This document shows, piece by piece, positions 8,157 to 17,135 of a DNA stretch of 64,000 nt (its first letter is position 1; every line of letters starts with the position of its first letter). A program made the translations under genes and the position numbers. Source of the stretch: Neorhizobium sp. (GTDB lineage Bacteria; Pseudomonadota; Alphaproteobacteria; Rhizobiales; Rhizobiaceae); NCBI GenBank assembly GCA_028283725.1, contig JAPWKC010000004.1, forward strand, positions 1 through 64,000. Reading direction: 5' to 3'. A model generated the notes under the pieces. That model worked only from the letters and a program-made list of their open reading frames with translations, was not told the DNA's origin and did not search any database.

Positions 8157-8658
8157 GCCGGGCGTGCTGACCTCCAAGGACAAAGTCGATCAGATCCTGA
8201 AAAGCATCCGGTCCCTGACGAAGACAGAGGTTCTTGTCGGCGTGCCCGACGTCAACGCGGGCCGCGATCCAGAGCCAGGCGAAGAGGACCAGCCGCTATC
8301 GAACGCCGAGATCGGCTATCTGATGGAAACGGGCGTCCCGGAGAAGAACATCCCGGCTCGCCCCTTTCTCGTGCCCGGCGTCCGCGAGGCAGTCGAGCCG
8401 ATCGGAAAGCAGATGGAGGCAGGGGCAAGGAAGTCTCTCTCCGGTGACACTCAGGCCATCGACACGACAATGAACAAGGTCGGGCTGATCGCGCAGAACG
8501 CGGTTCGGATGAAGATCACTGACGGGCCGTTTCAATCCTTGTCCGAACGGACCCTTGCCAAACGAAAGGCGAAGGGCCGCACCGGCGAGAAGCCTTTGCT
8601 CGACACAGGTCAATTACGAGCGAGCATCACATATGTGATCCGCCCGAAGGGGAAATAA
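8146..8658 (+). CDS. Head-tail joining / virion morphogenesis protein (HK97 gp10-like)
   Basis: 170 residues, GTG start at 8146 overlapping the preceding gene. It carries the pattern of the gp10/minor-tail-type neck proteins: a V-L-V-G-V-P segment, P-A-R-P-F-L-V-P-G near residue 67, and a C-terminal K-P-L-L-D-T-G-Q-L-R-A-S-I-T-Y motif. Such proteins complete the neck and tail junction. The call rests on motifs and on position among neck genes. Confidence 0.7.
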   Translation: MAFKPGVLTSKDKVDQILKSIRSLTKTEVLVGVPDVNAGRDPEPGEEDQPLSNAEIGYLMETGVPEKNIPARPFLVPGVREAVEPIGKQMEAGARKSLSGDTQAIDTTMNKVGLIAQNAVRMKITDGPFQSLSERTLAKRKAKGRTGEKPLLDTGQLRASITYVIRPKGK

Positions 8659-9039
8659 ATGCCGCTTTTGGACGTCTCCGAAGTGCTCGACGATCCCGAT
8701 TTCGCCGACAACATCACCGTAACGCGGAGAACCGAGACGGTGGGGAGCAACGGGCGCCCGGTCGTGACGGAACAGCTTTTCCCAATCGTCTCCGCCGTCG
8801 TCACCCAAGGCAACGGCGACACGCTGAAACAGATGCCGGAAGGATCGACCCTTGAGGGCGTGATCGTCGTCCATAGCCGGCTCGGGCTGGTATCGGAGAC
8901 GGAAACGACGCAGCCCGACGTCGTCACCTATCTGGGCCGGGATTACACCGTGACGCAGGTCAACGACTGGAGCCGGTACGGATCGGGCTTCACCATTGGC
9001 ATCTGCCGCCTGAAGAACCTCGTCGGAGCGTCGCCGTGA
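8659..9039 (+). CDS. Probable head-closure / neck protein
   Basis: 126 residues starting one base after the previous stop. The protein is a compact beta-rich polypeptide (V-T-R-R-T-E-T-V-G-S-N-G-R-P and Y-L-G-R-D-Y-T-V-T-Q-V-N-D-W), a pattern common in head-closure and stopper proteins of this phage group. No catalytic motif. It overlaps the next gene by four bases (GTGA). The specific role is inferred from gene order. Confidence 0.6.
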   Translation: MPLLDVSEVLDDPDFADNITVTRRTETVGSNGRPVVTEQLFPIVSAVVTQGNGDTLKQMPEGSTLEGVIVVHSRLGLVSETETTQPDVVTYLGRDYTVTQVNDWSRYGSGFTIGICRLKNLVGASP

Positions 9040-9629
9040 CAGATTCATCCACCGGCGGATATCTCATCCCGACGTCTCCAGCGCCGGCGATGGATACCGA
9101 GCTTGAAGATCAGATCCAGGCGGCGATCGTCGGCATCACCGGGCTTGCCGGCGCGCTGGTTCGGCCCCGCTGGCAACCCACACCGCCGAAGCAACCCGCC
9201 GCCGACGTCAACTGGTGCGCATTCGGCGTCACCAATAACCGGCCCGATAGCTACGGGGCCGTCACCCACGATCCGACGGGGCAGGGATCCGACACGATCC
9301 AGCGCCACGAGATGATCGACGTCATCGCGAGCTTCTACGGCCCGGCGGGGCAGGGCTACGCCACCATGTTCTCGGACGGGCTCCTAATCGAGCAGAACCG
9401 GGAACAGTTGGCCGCCAACGGCCTGAAGGTCTTCGAGGTCAACGGCCCGCTCGCCGCGCCTGACCTGACCAACACCACATGGATACGCCGCTACGACGTG
9501 TCCTTCACGCTGCGTAGGCAGGTCAACCGGACCTACTCCGTCCTCAATGTCTTGTCGGCCTCCGGCGAGATCCAAGCCCAAGACGTCACGCACGTCACCG
9601 CAAACGACTGGACCGTGCAGGAGAACTAA
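9036..9629 (+). CDS. Phage neck terminator protein (LIC_12616 family)
   Basis: 197 residues, GTG start in a GTGA overlap. It contains the block P-R-W-Q-P-x-P-P-K-Q-P, then N-W-C-A-F-G-V, then [13 protein letters not shown], and a final [15 protein letters not shown], all typical of the terminator proteins that cap the tail tube below the head. It lies immediately before the sheath gene, as expected. Confidence 0.75.
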   Translation: MTDSSTGGYLIPTSPAPAMDTELEDQIQAAIVGITGLAGALVRPRWQPTPPKQPAADVNWCAFGVTNNRPDSYGAVTHDPTGQGSDTIQRHEMIDVIASFYGPAGQGYATMFSDGLLIEQNREQLAANGLKVFEVNGPLAAPDLTNTTWIRRYDVSFTLRRQVNRTYSVLNVLSASGEIQAQDVTHVTANDWTVQEN

Positions 9630-9631
9630 TC

Positions 9632-11116
9632 ATGGCGACAGGCCTCAACATGAACAACGTCGTGCAGGTGTCGGTCAATCTCAGCCCGACCGCTGCCGCT
9701 ACGCGGAATTTCGGCGCACTGCTGTTGGTCGGATCGTCCGATATCATCGACACCGGAGAGCGCATCCGCACCTATTCCGACCTCGATGGTGTCGCGTCCG
9801 ACTTCGGCACGACTGCGCCGGAATATCTGGCGGCGAGCCTGTTCTTCTCGCAGTCGCCTCAGCCGTCGCTCCTCTATATCGGCCGATGGGCGCAGACCGC
9901 GACGTCCGCCATCCTCAAGGGCGGCGTGCTGACCGCGGCGCAGCAGTTGATCTCGGCTTGGACCTCGATCACCAATGGGTCGATGAAGATCACGATCGAC
10001 GGCAGCGACAAGACGCTGACCGCTCTGTCCTTCGCGGCCCAGACCAACCTCAACGGCGTGGCTTCCGTCATTACGACGGCGCTCTCCAGCGCGGTTTGCA
10101 AATGGGATGCGACCAACGGTCGGTTCGTCATCGAGAACACCTCGACCGGCACGACCTCGACCATCAGCTTCGCCACCACGACCGGTTCCGGCACGGATAT
10201 CTCGTCCAAGCTGAAGCTGGACAGCGCGTCGGCCTCCGCGCCGGTTGCTGGCATCGCGGCGGAAACCCTGGTGTCTTGCGTCACTGCTCTCGCTGATCAG
10301 TCGACGGATTGGTATGGTCTGGCCGTGGCGACCTCCACCGCTCCGACCGATGCGGCCTATCTCGACGTCGCTGCCTTCATTGAGGGCGCGGCGCAGTCCC
10401 ATCTCCTCGGCATCACGATCACCAGCACCACGGTACTCGACCCGACGAGTACCAGCGATCTGGCGAGCGTGCTGAAGGCGGCCGGATACAAGCGGACCTT
10501 TTCGCAGTATTCGTCCTCGTCGCCCTATGCCGTGGCCTCGCTCTTCGCGCGCGCCTTCACCGTGGATTTCACGGCCAACAACACGACGATCACCCTGAAG
10601 TTCAAGCAGGAGCCCGGCGTCACGGCTGAGTTCCTGACCCAGACACAGGCCAACACCCTCGACGCGAAGAACGTCAACTACTACGTCAACTACGCCAACG
10701 ACACTGCCATCATCCAGCAGGGCGTCATGGCGAGCGGCGTCTTCTTCGACGAGGTTCACGGCACGGACTGGCTTCAGGATTACATCCAGACCGCGGTCTA
10801 CAATCTCCTCTACCAGTCGACCACCAAGATCCCGCAGACGGATTCCGGCGTTCACCGCATCGTCAACGTGATCGACGCCTCGCTGGCACAGGCCGTGACC
10901 AACGGTCTCGTGGCGCCGGGGGTCTGGAACGCTGGCGGCTTTGGTGAGCTGATCGAGGGCGATACGCTCGACACGGGCTATTACATCTACGCCCCGAAGG
11001 TCTCGTCTCAGAGCCAGAGCGAGCGAGAGAGCCGTAAGGCCCCCACGATCCAGGTGGCCGCCAAGCTGGCCGGCGCCGTCCACAGCGTCAACGTCATCCT
11101 GAACGTCAACCGCTGA
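9632..11116 (+). CDS. Tail sheath protein (DUF3383 family)
   Basis: 494 residues, two bases after the previous stop. The DUF3383 family forms the contractile sheath in this type of myovirus. Features: N-terminal [10 protein letters not shown], the early [10 protein letters not shown] strand, a central Y-Y-V-N-Y-A-N-D-T segment, and a C-terminal L-N-V-N-R strand that links sheath subunits. Together with the following tube gene it shows that the prophage had a contractile tail. Confidence 0.85.
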   Translation: MATGLNMNNVVQVSVNLSPTAAATRNFGALLLVGSSDIIDTGERIRTYSDLDGVASDFGTTAPEYLAASLFFSQSPQPSLLYIGRWAQTATSAILKGGVLTAAQQLISAWTSITNGSMKITIDGSDKTLTALSFAAQTNLNGVASVITTALSSAVCKWDATNGRFVIENTSTGTTSTISFATTTGSGTDISSKLKLDSASASAPVAGIAAETLVSCVTALADQSTDWYGLAVATSTAPTDAAYLDVAAFIEGAAQSHLLGITITSTTVLDPTSTSDLASVLKAAGYKRTFSQYSSSSPYAVASLFARAFTVDFTANNTTITLKFKQEPGVTAEFLTQTQANTLDAKNVNYYVNYANDTAIIQQGVMASGVFFDEVHGTDWLQDYIQTAVYNLLYQSTTKIPQTDSGVHRIVNVIDASLAQAVTNGLVAPGVWNAGGFGELIEGDTLDTGYYIYAPKVSSQSQSERESRKAPTIQVAAKLAGAVHSVNVILNVNR

Positions 11117-11134
11117 TAGCCAAGGAACAGCCAA

Positions 11135-11575
11135 ATGACGACCTATTCCTTCATCGACGTCGCCGCGGCCATCACCGGGCCAGGCGGTTCGATCAACATC
11201 GGCAACGACGCCGGACCTTCGGAAGAAGGCATCACCGTCTCGATGCTCGACAACAAGAACACGATGGTCATCGGCGCCGATGGCTCCGGCATGCACAGCC
11301 TGCACGCCGGTAACGCCGGCACGATCACTGTCCGCCTGCTCAAGACCTCTCCGACGAACAAGCTCCTGCAGGCGATGTATCTCTTCCAGGTGACAAGCTC
11401 GGCCAACCACGGCCAGAACACCATCACGGTGCGCGACACGGCCCGCGGCGACTTCGTCACGGCAACGGGCTGCGGCTTCCGCAAGATGCCCGACAACGCA
11501 TGGGCCAAGGAAGGCAACATGCTCGAATGGTCGTGGGATTGCATCAAGGTCAGCCAGAAGCTGGGGTCTAACTGA
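11135..11575 (+). CDS. Tail tube protein (DUF3277 family)
   Basis: 146 residues. DUF3277 proteins are the inner tail tube of DUF3383-sheathed phages. Visible family features are the start TYSFIDVAAAITGPGGSINI, G-A-D-G-S-G-M-H-S-L-H-A-G-N-A-G, and L-E-W-S-W-D-C near the end. The stop overlaps the next start by one base (TGATG). Confidence 0.85.
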   Translation: MTTYSFIDVAAAITGPGGSINIGNDAGPSEEGITVSMLDNKNTMVIGADGSGMHSLHAGNAGTITVRLLKTSPTNKLLQAMYLFQVTSSANHGQNTITVRDTARGDFVTATGCGFRKMPDNAWAKEGNMLEWSWDCIKVSQKLGSN

Positions 11576-11976
11576 TGTCTGATTTCGAGGTGGGCGGGAA
11601 AAAGTACCGCTCCGGCAAGATGAATGCGATCCAGCAGTTCCAGGTCGCGCGCCGGTTGGCGCCGATCCTCGCAGCGGTCCCCGACGCCCTGAAGAACGTC
11701 AATTCCGGTTTCGAGGCCATGGTCCCGATGCTGGAGATCGTCTCGAAGATGAGCGACGACGAGGTGACCTATGTCATCGGCGAGTGCATGAGCGTCGTCA
11801 GTCGCGAGGACGGCGCAGGCTGGGCCAAGGTCTGGGTCAAGGGCGCCAGCGCCCCGATGTACGATGATATCGACATGATGCAGATGCTCACCATCACGAC
11901 CAACGTCATCATGGACAACCTCTTGCCTTTTATCGGCGCCGTCCCGCAGATTTCCAAAGGCCAGCCAGCGCCCTGA
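11575..11976 (+). CDS. Tail assembly chaperone (upstream reading frame)
   Basis: 133 residues. Position directly between tube and tape-measure genes is that of the tail assembly chaperone. The protein starts with an S-D-F-E-V-G-G-K-K-Y-R-S-G segment and is helical, without membrane segments. The frame ends at TGA 11974-11976, but a conserved-looking sequence continues in the -1 frame and ends at 12167, suggesting a G/GT-like arrangement. I see no canonical slippery heptamer in the last 40 codons, so the frameshift is only a possibility. Confidence 0.75.
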   Translation: MSDFEVGGKKYRSGKMNAIQQFQVARRLAPILAAVPDALKNVNSGFEAMVPMLEIVSKMSDDEVTYVIGECMSVVSREDGAGWAKVWVKGASAPMYDDIDMMQMLTITTNVIMDNLLPFIGAVPQISKGQPAP

Positions 11977-11987
11977 CCTATGAGCCG

Positions 11988-12167
11988 GTGTTCCTGCCGG
12001 ACGGGAAGGACTGGTACATGCGCCCGGTCATTCGGGGCCTTTGCCGATATGAGAGCTTGCTGGACGGCTCGCTCGATCTTCATGACATCGCTGAAATGAA
12101 CGATGCGCTCGACGTCATGGACACGAACTCGCATCTGGCCCACGAGGCGGCTAGGAGTAAGGCCTGA
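11988..12167 (+). CDS. Small DUF6889-like protein, -1 frame to the chaperone
   Basis: A short frame downstream of and in -1 register to the chaperone. It encodes V-F-L-P-D-G-K-D-W-Y-M-R-P-V-I-R-G-L-C-R-Y followed by S-L-L-D-G-S-L-D-L-H-D-I, which I recognise as the small DUF6889-type protein that follows the chaperone in related phages. The start could be GTG 11988, ATG 12018 (GAAGGA upstream) or a frameshift from the chaperone gene. Its stop overlaps the tape-measure start (TGATG). Confidence 0.65.
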   Translation: MFLPDGKDWYMRPVIRGLCRYESLLDGSLDLHDIAEMNDALDVMDTNSHLAHEAARSKA

Positions 12168-14026
12168 TGGCTGAAACCATTCGCGAGTTCCTCGTCAATC
12201 TCGGCTATTCGATCGACGATCGGGGCGAGAAGAAGTTCAAGGATTCTATCCGCTCGGCCACGTTGCAGGCGGAGCTTCTGTCGAAGGCGCTGGTCAGCGC
12301 GGCAAAGACCATTGCTACGGCGATGGAGAGCATTGCTCAGAACTTCGACAATCTCTACTGGACCTCCCAGCGCACGCAGGCGTCGGTCCAGAACATCCGG
12401 GCCCTGTCCTATGCCGTGTCGCAGCTTGGCGGGACGTATCAGGGCGCTATGTCCTCGATCGAGGCGTTCGGGCAGAAGCTTCGGACCAATCCCGGCTATG
12501 AGAGCATGGTCAAAGGGCTGGGGGTGCAAACCCGCGACGCCCGCGGCCAGCTTCGCGATCAGGTCCAGGTCATGGAGGATCTCGGCACTCGCCTGAAGCG
12601 GATGCCGTATTACGTCGCGAACCAGTACGCCGGTGCGCTTGGCATCGACGAAAACACGATGCGGGCGCTCCAGAGCGGCGATCTGCAAAAGCTGATGCGC
12701 GAGCAGGCCGATCGGGAAAAGGCCGTCGGTCTGGACTCGGACAAGGCTGCGAAGGCCTCGCAAGAGTTCATGCGCGGGATGCGCGGGGTCCAAGCCACGA
12801 TCGAGGCTTTGGCCTCCAAGGCGCTCACCGACTACATGCCGCAGATCACGGCATGGCTGGAGAAGTTCCAGAAGTGGGTCGTGGACAATGGCCCGCAGAT
12901 CCAGCGGATATTCGAGGACGTCGCGTCGGCCGTGGCCACGGTTGCCGGTGATTTCGCCGAGCTGATCAAGAAGTTGGAGCCAGCGGCCGAAGCCTTCACC
13001 AAGGTGGCTGAATCCATCACGGGCAGGGACGGGCTCGCGGCGGCGATCGAGCTTCTTGTCGGCGCCGCTGTTCTCGGCAAGCTCGTCACCATGCTCACCA
13101 CTCTTGTGGGGACGGGCGGTGCGACCGGCGGTCTGCTCGGCAGGTTCCTCGGCATCGCGGGTGTCGGGGCGGCTGCCCTCGCTGGGGCCGAGACGATCAC
13201 GAATCCGTCGCAGGGTCTCCAGAACGCGCCGCGCCTCGGTAAATGGGGTGTGGACGATGTTCTGCGTTGGGGAGCAGGTAAGGTTTCTAGCTGGTGGAGC
13301 GGTGCCGGTGATAACAGCTCCGGCGCCGGCAAGCCCATCAGTGGTTCCCAGCGCGATCAGAACGCTTTGCAGATGTATCGGGCGCTACGCCAATCTGGTC
13401 TTTCTCGGGCAGCAGCCATCGGCATCGTCGCCAACGCGGACGCGGAAAGCAGCATGAACCCCGGTTCGGTCGGTGACGGCGGAGCGGCGCGCGGCTACTT
13501 CCAGCACCATGGAGATCGGCGCAAGGCGATCTTCGATGCGACAGGCCTCAACATGGGCGATCCCAAGCTGTCGCCCTCGGATGCGGTGAAGGGATTGCTC
13601 TGGGAGATGCAGAGCAGCGGAGATGGCGGCGCCCGCAAGGCATGGCGGATGTTGCAGAACGTCACGGATCCTCGTGAGGCGGCGGCGATCATGTCGCTCT
13701 ATTACGAGCGGCCGGCGGCACAAAGCCTCGAAGCACGAAAGCGCGCCGGCATCGCATCAGGCTGGGCCAAGCGCCTGAATGATGGCGTGTCCGACACGGC
13801 GGGAAGTGGGAGCAGGTCGGGGGCGTTCAACTTCGCGCATCCGGCTTTCAATCAGGCAACCAGCCCACTGACGAACCCGACTAACATGGGTGTTTCCATG
13901 AGCCAAAATACCAACATCTCGGTAGTCGGCTCATCCAGCCCGATGGACACAGCCAACGCCGTCGCAGCCCGGCAGGATGGGGTCAATTCCCGCCTGCTCC
14001 GAAACACCCAGGGAGCCGTTCGCTAA
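12167..14026 (+). CDS. Tape measure protein with C-terminal phage tail lysozyme domain
   Basis: 619 residues. The N-terminal 350 residues are helical with the I-R-E-F-L-V-N-L-G-Y-S-I-D start common to tape-measure proteins of this group. Hydrophobic helices occur at about 290-345 (ELLVGAAVLGKLVTML). Residues about 398-520 match the phage tail lysozyme domain: A-L-Q-M-Y-R-A-L-R-Q-S-G-L-S, A-N-A-D-A-E-S-S-M-N-P (probable catalytic Glu), then G-Y-F-Q-H-H-G-D-R-R. It would set tail length and open peptidoglycan at entry. It is short for a tape measure, implying a short tail. Confidence 0.8.
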   Translation: MAETIREFLVNLGYSIDDRGEKKFKDSIRSATLQAELLSKALVSAAKTIATAMESIAQNFDNLYWTSQRTQASVQNIRALSYAVSQLGGTYQGAMSSIEAFGQKLRTNPGYESMVKGLGVQTRDARGQLRDQVQVMEDLGTRLKRMPYYVANQYAGALGIDENTMRALQSGDLQKLMREQADREKAVGLDSDKAAKASQEFMRGMRGVQATIEALASKALTDYMPQITAWLEKFQKWVVDNGPQIQRIFEDVASAVATVAGDFAELIKKLEPAAEAFTKVAESITGRDGLAAAIELLVGAAVLGKLVTMLTTLVGTGGATGGLLGRFLGIAGVGAAALAGAETITNPSQGLQNAPRLGKWGVDDVLRWGAGKVSSWWSGAGDNSSGAGKPISGSQRDQNALQMYRALRQSGLSRAAAIGIVANADAESSMNPGSVGDGGAARGYFQHHGDRRKAIFDATGLNMGDPKLSPSDAVKGLLWEMQSSGDGGARKAWRMLQNVTDPREAAAIMSLYYERPAAQSLEARKRAGIASGWAKRLNDGVSDTAGSGSRSGAFNFAHPAFNQATSPLTNPTNMGVSMSQNTNISVVGSSSPMDTANAVAARQDGVNSRLLRNTQGAVR

Positions 14027-14547
14027 TGTCGATCCTCGACGACGCCTATGCTCTGATTTCCTTTTCGACGCGCGCGATCGGGGTCGTGATCCCGAACGTC
14101 GTGGTCGATGAGGTGAACCGGGATCAGCTCGTCATCACGACGCATCCGGTGGAGCAGGGCGCGTCGATCTCGGACCACGCTTTCAAGATGCCGGCACAGG
14201 TCGAGATGCGCTGCGCTTGGTCGGATTCGACGGGCGGGTACGTCGGCTACTCAAAGCAGATTTACCTTGCGCTTCAAACGTTGCAGCAGGTCCGCCAGCC
14301 ATTCTCGGTATTCACCGGCAAGCGGGCCTACTCGAACATGCTGGTCCAGTCGCTGGAAATCACGACGAACGAGCAAAATGAAAACGCTCTGTTCGCGACG
14401 ATAGGTCTCCAGGAGGTGATAATCGTTTCCACCAGCACGACGACGGTCGCCAACGGTAATCAAGCCTCGGCGGCGAAAACCGCTGGCACTGCAACCAGTG
14501 GGACAAAGCAGGCGACTTATGCTACCCCATACGTCGGGCCGCAATAA
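14026..14547 (+). CDS. Dit-like baseplate / distal tail protein
   Basis: 173 residues, start overlapping the tape-measure stop by one base (TAATG). Features include I-G-V-V-I-P-N-V-V-V-D-E-V-N-R-D, E-Q-G-A-S-I-S-D-H, and R-A-Y-S-N-M-L-V-Q-S-L-E-I, the pattern of the Dit-like N-terminal domain that begins the baseplate after the tape measure. The C-terminus is Thr/Ala rich and probably flexible. Confidence 0.7.
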   Translation: MSILDDAYALISFSTRAIGVVIPNVVVDEVNRDQLVITTHPVEQGASISDHAFKMPAQVEMRCAWSDSTGGYVGYSKQIYLALQTLQQVRQPFSVFTGKRAYSNMLVQSLEITTNEQNENALFATIGLQEVIIVSTSTTTVANGNQASAAKTAGTATSGTKQATYATPYVGPQ

Positions 14548-14559
14548 CGTCATGGGGTA

Positions 14560-14880
14560 TTGGAATTGCGTTCGGGTATGTTGTTGGTAGCCGCGGTGGC
14601 GGCTCTTGTTTCTTCCGGGCCAGCATCGGCCGCTTGTACGGCCTTTGTGGTCTCCACGTCTCACGCCCAAGGCAATCCGAAGATTATTCTCCGTCCCGGC
14701 GAGCGGTGGGGTCCACCAACGCAATTGGTCGTCGATACGAAAAAGCACGTTGCCTACCTCTGTGGCCACGGCACGCTTTGCTATGACGCAGAGGGCATCG
14801 CTCTTCGTGGATGCCGAGTTGTCCCGATCGAGCCTCAATGGCGAGGCGACGACGAAATGATCATGTTCTCGCTTGAGTGA
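14560..14880 (+). CDS. Small exported protein in the baseplate operon
   Basis: About 106 residues with a signal peptide (MLLVAAVAALVSSGPASA-A). I use the TTG at 14560, which gives an Arg in the n-region; ATG 14578 is the alternative (100 residues). No good ribosome site is seen for either. The mature part has four cysteines (ACTAF, AYLCGHGTLCYD, RGCRVV), suggesting disulfides in the periplasm. An exported protein between baseplate genes is unexpected and looks like an inserted cargo gene; function unknown. Confidence 0.55.
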   Translation: MELRSGMLLVAAVAALVSSGPASAACTAFVVSTSHAQGNPKIILRPGERWGPPTQLVVDTKKHVAYLCGHGTLCYDAEGIALRGCRVVPIEPQWRGDDEMIMFSLE

Positions 14881-14895
14881 CGCATTGGAGGTCCC

Positions 14896-15207
14896 ATGGC
14901 GACCTATGAAATCCCTTTGTCGGGCGCCCCTGAGACCTTTTCCATCCAGCTCGCAGGCATCACCTACGTCCTGACTTTCACCTACCGCGACAGCGTTATG
15001 GGTGGCTGGATCCTGTCCATCGCCGATGAGGACGAAAACCCAATGGTGAACGGCATCCCGGTCATCACCGGCGCCGATCTGCTTGAACCCTACGGATATC
15101 TCGATTTCGGTGGATCTCTCTATGCCCAGACCGATGCCGACGTCGATGCCGTCCCCACCTTCACGAACTTCGGTTCGTCCAGCCATCTCTACTTCGTGGA
15201 GGCCTGA
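14896..15207 (+). CDS. Baseplate plug protein (Pam3 gp18-like)
   Basis: 103 residues, GGAGG upstream. The sequence M-A-T-Y-E-I-P-L-S-G-A-P-E-T-F-S-I, then Y-V-L-T-F-T-Y-R-D and G-G-W-I-L-S-I, matches the small plug protein that closes the tube at the baseplate in Pam3-like phages. It overlaps the hub gene by one base (TGATGA). Confidence 0.7.
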   Translation: MATYEIPLSGAPETFSIQLAGITYVLTFTYRDSVMGGWILSIADEDENPMVNGIPVITGADLLEPYGYLDFGGSLYAQTDADVDAVPTFTNFGSSSHLYFVEA

Positions 15208-16139
15208 TGAGTGACCAGTGGCTTCGGCACTGCAAGCTGACGATCGAGGGAGGATCGAGTGGCGTCGATCTTTCGGAGCTTCGGATCAGGTTCAACGTCA
15301 GCCAGCACACCCTTCAGAGCCCCAATGTCGCCGATATCACCATCACGAACCCGTCGGCCCAGACGATCCAGACGGTGAAGAAGGAGGGGCTAACGGTCAC
15401 GTTGGAAGCCGGCTACCAGGACAACCCCGGACTGATCTTCAAGGGCCAGATTATCCAGAAGCGATCAGGCCGCGAAAACCCGGTCGACACCTACCTCAAC
15501 GTCATCGCGCAGGGTGGCGATCAGGCCTACAATCACGCCGTGGTCTCAAAGACGCTGGCGGCGGGTCACACCTATAAAGACCAGGTCAATGTCGTCTACG
15601 AGGCAATGAAGCCGTTCGGCATCACGCTCGGATCGATAGCCGACCTCGGATCGAAGAAGATGCCCCGGCCGCGCGTCATGTTCGGAATGGCCCGCGACGT
15701 CATGCGGACCATCTCGATGAGCACCGGCACGAGCTGGTCGATACAGAACAACGAACTGACGGTGACGAAGGACAACGAGCCGAACGCCGGATCGGCGATC
15801 GTGCTCAATTCGCGCACCGGCATGATCGGCCTGCCGACCCAGACCCTCGACGGCATTCAGGTCCGTTGCCTGCTTAATCCGAAGATTGGGCCCGGCTCAA
15901 AGGTCCAGATCGACCAGAGCAGCGTTCAGGAAGCCAAGCTCAGCGCCGATTATACGGCGGCAGTATCAAATGCCATGCTCCCGTCGACCGCCGACGATGG
16001 CATGTACAAAGTTCTCTACGTGACCCACGCCGGCGATACCCGTGACGTGCCTTGGTACACGGATATGATCTGCCTGCGCGCCGACGGTGGCGGCCCTATC
16101 CCGATCGGTTTGGTCTCCAAAGGCATATCGGTGGACTGA
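15207..16139 (+). CDS. Baseplate hub protein
   Basis: 310 residues following the plug gene. The N-terminal part (W-L-R-H-C-K-L-T-I, L-R-I-R-F-N-V, Q-T-I-Q-T-V-K-K-E-G-L-T-V-T-L-E-A-G-Y) is the barrel typical of gp27/gpD-like hubs, and the middle part ends with a long beta-rich C-terminus. The order plug, hub, spike and wedge is the standard baseplate order and supports the call. Confidence 0.75.
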   Translation: MSDQWLRHCKLTIEGGSSGVDLSELRIRFNVSQHTLQSPNVADITITNPSAQTIQTVKKEGLTVTLEAGYQDNPGLIFKGQIIQKRSGRENPVDTYLNVIAQGGDQAYNHAVVSKTLAAGHTYKDQVNVVYEAMKPFGITLGSIADLGSKKMPRPRVMFGMARDVMRTISMSTGTSWSIQNNELTVTKDNEPNAGSAIVLNSRTGMIGLPTQTLDGIQVRCLLNPKIGPGSKVQIDQSSVQEAKLSADYTAAVSNAMLPSTADDGMYKVLYVTHAGDTRDVPWYTDMICLRADGGGPIPIGLVSKGISVD

Positions 16140-16140
16140 C

Positions 16141-16782
16141 ATGGATTTTCGCGAGCGCATAACGGACCACGAAGAGAACCTTCGTGCGATGATCGATGGC
16201 GTCAAGTCATCGATCTGGACCGCACTTCCCTGCACGGTGACAAAGGTCAATGGCCGCTATGCGGACCTCCAGCCGGCGATCAAAGCGCAGCAGCGCATGC
16301 CGGACGGAACGGTGAAGGCGATCGACCTTCCGCTCTTGAGCAATGTACCCCTCCATTTTCCAGGCGGGGGCGGGGTCTCCATGACCTTCGGCGTGAAGGA
16401 GGGGGATGAGGCGCTTGTCGTATTCTCATCTCGTCCAGCGGACACATGGGAGCAATCAGGCGGACAGCAAAGCCAGATCGATGCCAGGACGCACGACCTG
16501 TCGGACGGCTTCGCCTTCGTAGGGTTCCGCTCGCAGCCCACAGGACTGAATGACGTGTCGTCCAGCTCGACCCAGATCCGATCGGATGACGGGGAGCACG
16601 TCATCGATTTCAATCCCGGCTCGGGCATGACCTTCAAGGCCGGCGGGGTGAGCATGGCCATCACCTCCGGAGGCGTAGCCATTACCGGCGGCGAAGTGAC
16701 CCACAACGGCAACAACATCGGCAGCGATCACGTCCACGGGGGCGTGCTGCCGGGCGGATCGAATACGACGGGGCCTCACTGA
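16141..16782 (+). CDS. Baseplate central spike protein (Gp138 N-terminal type)
   Basis: 213 residues. I start at the ATG at 16141, one base after the hub stop; a longer frame begins within the hub gene. Residues about 25-110 are the Gp138 N-terminal OB-fold (P-C-T-V-T-K-V-N-G-R-Y-A-D-L-Q-P). Near the C-terminus the sequence N-N-I-G-S-D-H-V-H-G-G-V places an H-x-H motif that in related spikes binds an iron ion at the tip. It is the membrane-piercing tip under the hub. Confidence 0.8.
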   Translation: MDFRERITDHEENLRAMIDGVKSSIWTALPCTVTKVNGRYADLQPAIKAQQRMPDGTVKAIDLPLLSNVPLHFPGGGGVSMTFGVKEGDEALVVFSSRPADTWEQSGGQQSQIDARTHDLSDGFAFVGFRSQPTGLNDVSSSSTQIRSDDGEHVIDFNPGSGMTFKAGGVSMAITSGGVAITGGEVTHNGNNIGSDHVHGGVLPGGSNTTGPH

Positions 16783-17135
16783 TGCGGTATCGTAAACTTT
16801 CGGCCGACGACGACTATGTCTTCGGGCAGGGACAAGCGAGCTTTTACCGAGACAATCCAGATTCCGTGGCCCAGTCGGTGAAAACCCGGCTGATGCTTGA
16901 AACCGGGACTTGGTTTCTCGACGTCACCGAAGGCATGGACTGGCGCACCAAGGTTCTCGGAAAATACACGGCCGATCTTCGCGACGTGACGATCCGGTCC
17001 CGCATCCTGGGAACGACCGGCGTCACTGCCATCGATGCCTATTCTTCCGCCCTCGATCGGGACAGCCGGCGCTTTTCGGTCAACGCAACGATCGACACGA
17101 CCTATGGCGCGGCCAAAATCACTGAGAGCTTGTAA
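16782..17135 (+). CDS. Baseplate wedge protein (gp25-like)
   Basis: 117 residues, one-base overlap with the spike stop. D-D-D-Y-V-F-G-Q-G at the start and L-E-T-G-T-W-F-L-D-V-T-E-G-M-D-W, followed by a basic R-S-R-I-L segment, are typical of gp25/GpW-like wedge proteins. Its place before baseplate J agrees. Confidence 0.75.
   Translation: MRYRKLSADDDYVFGQGQASFYRDNPDSVAQSVKTRLMLETGTWFLDVTEGMDWRTKVLGKYTADLRDVTIRSRILGTTGVTAIDAYSSALDRDSRRFSVNATIDTTYGAAKITESL

Noticed and set aside
9626-11410. Long minus-strand open frame (594 codons) over sheath and tube genes
   Set aside because: Arg/Asp/His-rich shadow of the plus-strand genes, which have family matches.
11941-11976. Slippery heptamer for chaperone frameshift
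   Set aside because: No X-XXY-YYZ in the zero frame; T-TCC-AAA and similar do not re-pair after a -1 slip.
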